Origin: CAZWVM01 sp964637705
Lineage (GTDB): Bacteria > UBA8481
Direction: 5' to 3'
DNA: 8,878 bases
NCBI GenBank assembly: GCA_964637705.1
Contig: CAZWVM010000148.1
Location: forward strand, 1 to 8,878
A program made the translations under genes and the position numbers. Positions 1 through 4,972 of this stretch are shown piece after piece (position 1 is the stretch's first letter; every line of letters begins with the position of its first letter). The notes below the pieces were generated by a model. The model ran no database searches. It was not told where the DNA came from and saw only the letters and a program-made list of their open reading frames with translations.

Positions 1-66
1 CTCGCGCTCATCTACAACGTCATCAAGCCGGGCTACCAGAAGGTGCGGCTGGACCTGGAGGACTAG
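1..66 (+). CDS. C-terminal end of an unidentified protein (partial)
   Basis: Frame 1 is open from the first base and ends at a TAG stop at 64-66, giving 21 residues that finish in KVRLDLED. The segment starts with a hydrophobic stretch (LALIYNVI) and ends charged, which could be the tail of a membrane or soluble protein. I do not recognise the family from so little. Codon use is GC-rich, like the rest of the window. It converges on the cysK operon, with a strong hairpin between the two, which supports it being a real gene end rather than a chance open frame. Confidence 0.55.
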   Translation, partial: LALIYNVIKPGYQKVRLDLED

Positions 67-73
67 CCGGGGC

Positions 74-106
74 CCGCCGCCGCCCGCACGGGGCGGACGG
101 CGGCGG
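74..106. terminator. GC-rich hairpin between convergent genes
   Basis: Bases 74-87 can pair with 93-106 around a 5-base loop (88-92), with 13 of 14 pairs matched; the one mismatch is C83 opposite A97. The hairpin lies in the 46-base gap between the TAG of the upstream plus-strand gene and the stop of cysK, so it could end transcription from both sides. No T-run follows on either strand, so it is not a textbook intrinsic terminator. It may act as a bidirectional or Rho-assisted terminator, or as a 3' end stabiliser. Confidence 0.5.
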
Positions 107-112
107 CGCGGC

Positions 113-1066
113 TCAGGCGTAGAGAGCCGTCGAGAGGTACCGCTCGCCCGAGTCGGGCAGAATGACGACGATCGTCTTCCCCTTGAACTCCGGTTCGCGC
201 GCGAGCTTCAAGGCCGCGAAGGCCGCGGCGCCGCAGGAGATCCCGGAGAGAATCCCCTCCTCGCGCGTCAGGCGCCTCGCCGTCTCCATCGCCTCGTCGT
301 CCGTCACCTTCTCGATGCGGTCGACGATCGAGAGATCGAGGACGTCCGGTACGAACCCGGCGCCGATGCCCTGGATCTTGTGACCCGAGGGCTTCAATTC
401 CTCGCCCGCGCGCTTCTGAGAGAGAACGGGACTGGCCGCCGGTTCGACGGCCACGGAGAGGATCTTGCGCTTCTTCTCGTTTTTCAGGAAGCGCGAGACT
501 CCGGTGATCGTGCCGCCCGTGCCCACGCCCGCCACCACGACGTCGACCTTGCCGTCCGTATCCTTCCAGATCTCCGGGCCGGTCGTGCGCTCGTGGATCG
601 CCGGGTTCGCCGGGTTCTTGAACTGCTGGGGCATGTACCACTTCCCGGGATCCGACTCCGAGAGTTCCGTCGCCCGCGCCACCGCCCCGCGCATGCCCTC
701 GGGGCCGGGCGTGAGAATGAGATGAGCACCGAAGGAGGCCAGCACGCGCCGGCGCTCCATGCTCATCGTCTCGGGCATCACCAGCGTCAGCTTGTAGCCG
801 CGCGCCGCGCAGACGAAGGCCAGGGCGATGCCGGTATTGCCGCTCGTCGGCTCCACCACCTCCATCCCGGGCTTCAACACCCCGCGGATCTCGGCGTCCC
901 AGATCATCGAGGCTCCGATCCGGCACTTGACGGAGTAGGCCGGGTTGCGCCCCTCGATCTTGGCCAGCACCGTCGCCTCGCTTCCCGCGGCGAGGCGGTT
1001 CAACTGCACCAGCGGCGTGTTGCCGATGGAGAGAGAATTGTCGGCATGGAATCCGGTCATGGTCAT
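113..1066 (-). CDS. cysK: Cysteine synthase A (O-acetylserine sulfhydrylase)
   Basis: PLP enzyme that makes cysteine from O-acetylserine and sulfide in the cytoplasm. The 317 residues match E. coli CysK almost end to end. The Schiff-base lysine is K47 in the NPAYSVKCRIG block, the substrate-binding TSGNTG loop is at 74-79, the phosphate-binding GVGTGGT at 180-186, GISCGAA at 275-281, and the conserved GERYLSTALYA closes the protein. These motifs place it with CysK rather than CysM or cystathionine beta-synthase. It is the last gene of the operon. Its ATG at 1066 overlaps the metW stop (ATGA). A second in-frame ATG at 1060 (Met3) lies 8 bases from the GGAG at 1069-1072, against only 2 bases for the first, so translation may start at 1060. 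The active-site pocket looks intact, so it could also bind C-terminal isoleucine peptides of partner proteins; this is inferred from the CysE-CysK complex. Confidence 0.96.
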   Translation of the reverse strand: MTMTGFHADNSLSIGNTPLVQLNRLAAGSEATVLAKIEGRNPAYSVKCRIGASMIWDAEIRGVLKPGMEVVEPTSGNTGIALAFVCAARGYKLTLVMPETMSMERRRVLASFGAHLILTPGPEGMRGAVARATELSESDPGKWYMPQQFKNPANPAIHERTTGPEIWKDTDGKVDVVVAGVGTGGTITGVSRFLKNEKKRKILSVAVEPAASPVLSQKRAGEELKPSGHKIQGIGAGFVPDVLDLSIVDRIEKVTDDEAMETARRLTREEGILSGISCGAAAFAALKLAREPEFKGKTIVVILPDSGERYLSTALYA

Positions 1067-1863
1067 GTCTCCTTTCGCGCGCCCGGCCCGGGGGCCGGCG
1101 CATCCTTCGTTCCGTTCGTTTTTTCGAGGACGACGAGAATCTCCTCGGCCAGGAGATTCTCCCCCTCGCCGAAGCGCCTCAGTCTCCCCTCCTCCATCGC
1201 GTACCCCTTTCGGATCGCGACGCGGTCCTCAGCCGCCCACGACTCGAGGTCGCGGAACGTGAAGAGGTGAATGTTCTCGGTCTCGTGCCAGGGGCGCGAA
1301 AGCCGCTCCGTGACGGGCATGCGTCCGGCGACGAGGAGTTCGATCCGCACCTTCCAGTGGCCGAAATTGGGGAAGGATACGATGCCGCGGCGGCCGACGC
1401 GCAGCATCTCGCGCAGGACCTCGACCGGCCTGTGCACCGTGGGCAGGGTCTCCTCGAGGATCACGTAATCGAAGCTTGCGTCGGGGAATCCCCGCAGGCC
1501 CTCGTCAAGGTCCGCCTGGAAGACGGGCACCCCGCGCTCGATGCAGGCCATGACGGCCGAGGGTTCGAGTTCGATCCCCTGCCCGAGGACGCGCCGGTCG
1601 CGCATGAGCTTCTGGAGGAGTTTCCCGTCGCCGCAACCGAGATCCAGCACCGTCGCCCCCTCGGCGATCTCCGACTCGATGACGCCGTCCTGCCAGCGCG
1701 GCCGGGGTTCCACGGCGTCTTCGGACCAGTCCGCGGCCGGATCGGTCGCGGGCAGGCCGCCCAGGAGGGCCTCCCAGCCGAGCCCCTCGAGCGCGGGGTC
1801 CCCCTTCTCGTGAAGGATCCTGAGCGCGTAGTCGCGGAGGGCGCGCGAAAGGCGGTCTTTCAC
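1063..1863 (-). CDS. metW: MetW, methionine biosynthesis methyltransferase-like protein
   Basis: MetW is a class I methyltransferase-fold protein almost always found beside metX; it is linked to MetX function, but its chemistry is not firmly established. The 266 residues show the SAM-type loop VLDLGCGDG at 72-80, GIE at 97-99, DLDEG at 118-122, and the MetW-specific blocks MLRVGRRGIVSFPNFGHW (153-170), RMPVT (181-185) and ENIHLFTFRDLE (196-207). About 55 residues before the methyltransferase core are extra compared with the usual compact MetW of roughly 200 residues, and the last 20 or so are a low-complexity tail. The start is a GTG at 1863 that overlaps the metX TGA (GTGA), with a purine-rich GGGGAG about 9 bases upstream. 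This overlap implies translational coupling to metX. Confidence 0.93.
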   Translation of the reverse strand: MKDRLSRALRDYALRILHEKGDPALEGLGWEALLGGLPATDPAADWSEDAVEPRPRWQDGVIESEIAEGATVLDLGCGDGKLLQKLMRDRRVLGQGIELEPSAVMACIERGVPVFQADLDEGLRGFPDASFDYVILEETLPTVHRPVEVLREMLRVGRRGIVSFPNFGHWKVRIELLVAGRMPVTERLSRPWHETENIHLFTFRDLESWAAEDRVAIRKGYAMEEGRLRRFGEGENLLAEEILVVLEKTNGTKDAPAPGPGARKET

Positions 1864-3077
1864 GGGCGCTCTCTCCCCTCAGATCCCGCTTCGAGAAACG
1901 GCTTGAGAAGACGCGTGACGGTCGAGGTCTCGACCAGGAAGGCGTCGTGGCCATAGCGCGAGGGAGCGTTGACGTAGGTGACCGGTCGGCCGTTCGCGGA
2001 AAGGGCCAGCGCGAACTGCTTGCACTCGGCGGGCGGATAGAGCCAGTCGGAGTCGAAGGAGACGACGAGGAGGTCGGCGCGCATGCGGCGGCAGGCCTTC
2101 ACGAGGTCTCCTTCGCCCCACTGCTTCGCGGCGTCGTAGTAGTCCATGGCGCGCGTGATGTAGAGGTAGCTGTTGGCGTCGAACCGGTTCACGAAGGAAC
2201 GCCCCTGGTAATCGAGGTAGCTTTCGACCGCGTACTCGATCCCGAAACCGCCCTCCAGGTCCTTCTTGTCCCAGAGCCGCCTCCCGAACTTCTCGTGCAT
2301 GCCCTCGTCGGAGAGATAGGTGATGTGGGCGAGCATGCGCGCTGCGGCGAGACCGGCCGCCGGTTTCTCGCCGTCATAGTAGGAACCGCCGCGGAAATGA
2401 GGGTCGTTCATGATGCAGAAGCGGCCCACGGCGTTGAAGGCCAGCCCCTGGGTCGAGAGGCGCGGGCTCGCGGCAAGCGGAACGCACTTGCGGACGCGGT
2501 CCGGGAAACGCAGCGCGAACTCGATGGCCTGCTGTCCACCCAGGGAACCGCCGACGACGGCGTGAAGCCGCTCGATGCCCAGGGTGTCGAGCAGGCGCTT
2601 CTGCAATTCCACCCAGTCGCCGACCGTCACCATGGGAAAGGCCGTGGCGTAGGGGCGCCCGGTCGCGGCTTCGATCGACGAAGGTCCGGTGGTGCCATAG
2701 CAACTGCCGAGGAAATTTGAACAGACGACGAAGAAGCGACGCGTATCGATCGCCTTGCCGGGTCCGACGATCGAATCCCACCAGCCGGGCTTGCGCTCGC
2801 GCCAGGGCCGCCCTGCCTCCTCCCACCCCTCGTCCCAACCCGCGACGTGGGCGTCGCCCGAAAGGGCGTGGCAGATGAGGACGGCATTGTCTCGGGAGGG
2901 AGAGAGATCGCCGTAGGTTTCATACTCGACGTCGATCGGAGCGAGACGACCGCCCAATTCGAGATTCATCGGCGCGTCACCCGGCACGATCCGGACGCTT
3001 CGGGCGCGCGTCCACCCGACGGAGTCGGGCGCGGCGGCGGCCTCGGCCGCGGTTGCTTTCGGCGCCGTCTCGGACAC
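1860..3077 (-). CDS. metX: Homoserine O-acyltransferase MetX
   Basis: Alpha/beta-hydrolase-fold enzyme that transfers an acyl group from acyl-CoA to homoserine, the committed step of methionine synthesis. In 405 residues the nucleophile elbow VVGGSLGGQQA places Ser178 as nucleophile; Asp344 in FDSDWLYPP and His377 in YGHDAFL complete the triad. The oxyanion/substrate region LICHALSGDAH (67-77) and the NFLGSCYGTTGPSS block (121-134) are typical of MetX. Acetyl-CoA is the usual donor, but some MetX enzymes use succinyl-CoA and I cannot decide from sequence alone; pairing with a MetY sulfhydrylase is compatible with either. The start is GTG at 3077, with GAGG 6 bases upstream inside the end of metY, only 2 bases beyond the metY stop. 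The first 20 residues are Ala-rich and may be disordered. Confidence 0.95.
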   Translation of the reverse strand: MSETAPKATAAEAAAAPDSVGWTRARSVRIVPGDAPMNLELGGRLAPIDVEYETYGDLSPSRDNAVLICHALSGDAHVAGWDEGWEEAGRPWRERKPGWWDSIVGPGKAIDTRRFFVVCSNFLGSCYGTTGPSSIEAATGRPYATAFPMVTVGDWVELQKRLLDTLGIERLHAVVGGSLGGQQAIEFALRFPDRVRKCVPLAASPRLSTQGLAFNAVGRFCIMNDPHFRGGSYYDGEKPAAGLAAARMLAHITYLSDEGMHEKFGRRLWDKKDLEGGFGIEYAVESYLDYQGRSFVNRFDANSYLYITRAMDYYDAAKQWGEGDLVKACRRMRADLLVVSFDSDWLYPPAECKQFALALSANGRPVTYVNAPSRYGHDAFLVETSTVTRLLKPFLEAGSEGRERP

Positions 3078-3079
3078 GA

Positions 3080-4387
3080 TCAGCCTCGGACCGCCGCCAG
3101 GGCCTGGTCGAGATCGGCCTTGATGTCGTCGATGTGCTCGATGCCGACGGAGAGCCTCACGAGGCCGGGGGAAATTCCGGCCGCGGCCTGTTGGCTCTCG
3201 CTCAGCTGGGAATGGGTCGTCGAGGCGGGATGGATGGCGAGGCTACGTGCGTCGCCGACGTTGGCCAGGTGCGAGAAGAGCTTGAGAGAGTTGATGAAGC
3301 TCTCGCCGGCCGGTCTCCCTCCGCGAATCCCGAAGACGACCATGGAACCGCCCATGCCGCGGAGATAGTGATCGTTCAGGGCCTTCATCGGATCGTCGGC
3401 CAGACCGGGAAACCTGACCCACTCCACCTTCGGATGATTCCTCAGGTGAGCGGCGACCGCGAGCGCGTTCTCGCAATGACGCTCCATGCGGAGGGCGAGA
3501 GTCTCGATGCCCTGCAGGAAGAACCATGAATTGTCGGGGGCGATGCAGGCGCCCAGGTTACGCAAGGGCACGGTCCTCATGCGGAGAATGAAGGCGAGCG
3601 GTGCGAGCGGAGCGGGAAGATCGTGGCCCCAGCGAAGTCCGTGGTAGCTCGCGTCGGGACGGTCGTAGAGAGGATGGCGGCCGGCCTTCCAGTCGAAACG
3701 GCCGCTGTCGACGACGATGCCGCCGATACCGACGCCGTGGCCGCCGAACCACTTGGTGAGGGAGTGAACCACGATGTCGGCGCCGTGGTCGAGGGGACGC
3801 GTGAGATACGGCGTCGAGAAGGTGGAGTCGACGATGAGAGGTACGCCCACCCGGCGGGCGCCGGCCGCGACGGCCTCCAGGTCCGTGATCTCCAGGGCCG
3901 GATTGGAGACGCTCTCGCAGAAGAAGGCGCGCGTGCGCGCATCCGCGGCCCGCTCGAAGGCCGCCGCGTCGTTCGAATCGACGAAACGAACCTCGATGCC
4001 CAGCGTCGGCAGGATGTCGTTGAACTGGGTGTAGGTGCCGCCGTAGAGGTTGCGGGCCGAGACGATGTTGTCGCCGGCCTCGGCGAGGTTGATGATCGAG
4101 TAGAAGATGGCGCTGGTGCCGGAGGCGAGGGCGAGCCCGCCCATCTCGGGGGCACCCTCGAGCAAGGCGACGCGCTTCTCCAGGACGGCGGTCGTGGGAT
4201 TCATGAGGCGCGTGTAGATGTTGCCGAGTTCCTTCAGAGCGAAGAGGTTCGCCGCGTGCTCGGTGCTCTTGAAGACGTACGACGATGTGCGATGCACGGG
4301 CACCCCGCGCGAGAGCGACTCGGAATCGGGCGTGTATCCGGCGTGAAGGGCGAGAGTTTCGAGACGATGAGCCTTGGAATCAGACAT
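3080..4387 (-). CDS. metY: O-acylhomoserine sulfhydrylase MetY
   Basis: PLP-dependent Cys/Met-metabolism enzyme that makes homocysteine from O-acetyl- (or O-succinyl-) homoserine and sulfide, bypassing cystathionine. The 435-residue length is that of MetY rather than the roughly 380-400 of MetB/MetC/MetZ. Visible features are GNIYTRLMNPT (55-65), ALASGTSAIFYSI (87-99, PLP phosphate region), NLYGGTY (113-119), VDSTFSTPYL (186-195, with the cofactor-binding Asp) and the Schiff-base K212 in HSLTKWFGGHG. The long insertion around residues 225-290 and the C-terminal LVRLSVGIEHIDDI block also fit MetY. The ATG at 4387 has AAAGGGGA 5 bases upstream. It follows the regulator gene by 25 bases with no hairpin between, so the two are probably co-transcribed. 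Confidence 0.95.
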   Translation of the reverse strand: MSDSKAHRLETLALHAGYTPDSESLSRGVPVHRTSSYVFKSTEHAANLFALKELGNIYTRLMNPTTAVLEKRVALLEGAPEMGGLALASGTSAIFYSIINLAEAGDNIVSARNLYGGTYTQFNDILPTLGIEVRFVDSNDAAAFERAADARTRAFFCESVSNPALEITDLEAVAAGARRVGVPLIVDSTFSTPYLTRPLDHGADIVVHSLTKWFGGHGVGIGGIVVDSGRFDWKAGRHPLYDRPDASYHGLRWGHDLPAPLAPLAFILRMRTVPLRNLGACIAPDNSWFFLQGIETLALRMERHCENALAVAAHLRNHPKVEWVRFPGLADDPMKALNDHYLRGMGGSMVVFGIRGGRPAGESFINSLKLFSHLANVGDARSLAIHPASTTHSQLSESQQAAAGISPGLVRLSVGIEHIDDIKADLDQALAAVRG

Positions 4388-4412
4388 GGGGTTCCCCTTT
4401 CCTGCTTTCGAA

Positions 4413-4859
4413 TCAGATCGTCCAGTTGACGGACTGGGAGGACTGTTTTTCCTCCTCGATCAGGTCCTGGAACGTCGTGCTGTCGATGACGCCCGAGATG
4501 GCGTTCGCGACCTTCTGCCAGAAGGGCAGGAAGATGCACTTCTCCTTGAGAGGACAGCGGGCCTTGGCATGGCTTCCCCCGAGGCATTCGACGATGTCGA
4601 GTTTTCCCTCCATGAAGTTGATGATCTCACCCACGGTCAGCTTTCCAGGGTCGCGGGCCATCATGTAACCCCCGCTCTTTCCGCGGCGCGATTCGACGTA
4701 TTTGGCCTGTCGGAGTTCCCCCATGATGACCTCGAGAAAGCGGCGCGGTATGTGCTGCTCACGTGCTATGATGGGCAGCTTGACGGGGCCCTGGTTGAGC
4801 CTCTTGGAGAGTTCAAAGATCGACCGAATCGCGTATAGAGTCTTCTGGGAGAGAATCAT
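4413..4859 (-). CDS. Rrf2-family regulator, CymR-like, first gene of the sulfur operon
   Basis: DNA-binding repressor-type protein of 148 residues. The N-terminal winged helix (about 1-80) has the Rrf2 pattern: the helix-turn-helix around IPRRFLEVIMGELRQAKYVES (37-57) and the wing RRGKSGGYMMARDP (58-71). The C-terminal half, with VIDSTTFQDL (124-133), resembles the VLDSTTLEDL segment I recall from Bacillus CymR, the cysteine-metabolism repressor that works as a complex with CysK. The last residue is Ile (VNWTI), as in CymR and in serine acetyltransferase tails that dock in CysK. Unlike CymR it has three cysteines (C92, C102, C108) plus H97 in the loop where IscR binds its Fe-S cluster, though the first spacing is C-x9-C rather than C-x5-C. 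It starts with ATG at 4859 behind a perfect AGGAGG 6 bases upstream. Hand-counted GC of four 60-base blocks is about 47-65%, on average lower than its neighbours, so transfer is possible. The Rrf2 family call is firm; CymR-like function is inference. Confidence 0.9.
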   Translation of the reverse strand: MILSQKTLYAIRSIFELSKRLNQGPVKLPIIAREQHIPRRFLEVIMGELRQAKYVESRRGKSGGYMMARDPGKLTVGEIINFMEGKLDIVECLGGSHAKARCPLKEKCIFLPFWQKVANAISGVIDSTTFQDLIEEEKQSSQSVNWTI

Positions 4860-4872
4860 CGTTATCCTCCTA

Positions 4873-4886
4873 ATTCCTATTGGTAT
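4873..4886. promoter_or_regulatory. Candidate Rrf2/CymR-type operator at the -10/start site
   Basis: The plus strand reads ATTCCTATTGGTAT, an imperfect dyad of the form ATnCC-N4-GGnAT. It overlaps the end of the -10 box and the expected transcription start, where a bound repressor would block initiation. The minus-strand reading contains AATAGGAATTA, which resembles the GGAATT-containing sites I recall for CymR; I could not check that motif. The 13-base near-copy at 4997-5009 adds weight. The assignment to the adjacent regulator is inference. Confidence 0.45.
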
Positions 4887-4914
4887 AATAAGGATTTAAC
4901 TAAGATAAAGTCAA
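4885..4914 (-). promoter_or_regulatory. Sigma70-type promoter of the rrf2-metYXW-cysK operon
   Basis: On the minus strand TTGACT (4914-4909) is followed after 18 bases by TATTAT (4890-4885). Both boxes are close to the TTGACA/TATAAT consensus. The start of transcription would fall near 4878, leaving a short leader that contains AGGAGG at 4871-4866, 6 bases before the ATG. It is the only convincing promoter I see for the five minus-strand genes, consistent with a single operon transcript. Confidence 0.75.
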
Positions 4915-4972
4915 CTGATTTTTAAAGTATTTTTATCTCTTGTTATTTGAGCTTGTTATCTATAATAGTGAG

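Larger units (their letters stand above)
4860..4972 (-). promoter_or_regulatory. AT-rich regulatory intergenic region upstream of the sulfur operon
   Basis: This gap between the regulator gene and uvrC holds no gene; stops are frequent in all frames. Hand counts give about 28% GC for 4861-4920 and 22% for 4921-4980, against well over 60% in most surrounding genes. It contains the promoter and ribosome binding site of the regulator, a candidate operator, and an inverted pair AGATAAA (4903-4909) and TTTATCT (4932-4938) flanking the -35 region. No convincing intrinsic terminator for uvrC is visible; a weak dyad (CTATAA/TTATAG) spans the uvrC stop. Confidence 0.75.

Noticed and set aside
63..1103. 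346-codon frame overlapping cysK on the same strand
   Set aside because: Arg/Gly-rich frame-shifted reading of cysK, whose own frame matches the enzyme end to end.
380..1270. 296-codon plus-strand frame opposite cysK and metW
   Set aside because: Spans two real minus-strand genes, has no plausible ribosome site and shows only biased composition.
4903..4938. Inverted repeat AGATAAA / TTTATCT around the -35 region as an operator
   Set aside because: Seven A/T-rich pairs separated by 22 bases are readily expected by chance in 25% GC DNA; noted in the intergenic entry but not called as a site.
4860..4972. Displaced helix-hairpin-helix coding segment of UvrC after a frameshift
   Set aside because: All three minus-strand frames here are broken by stops, and no GIG-type HhH motif is present, so the missing domain is not hidden downstream.
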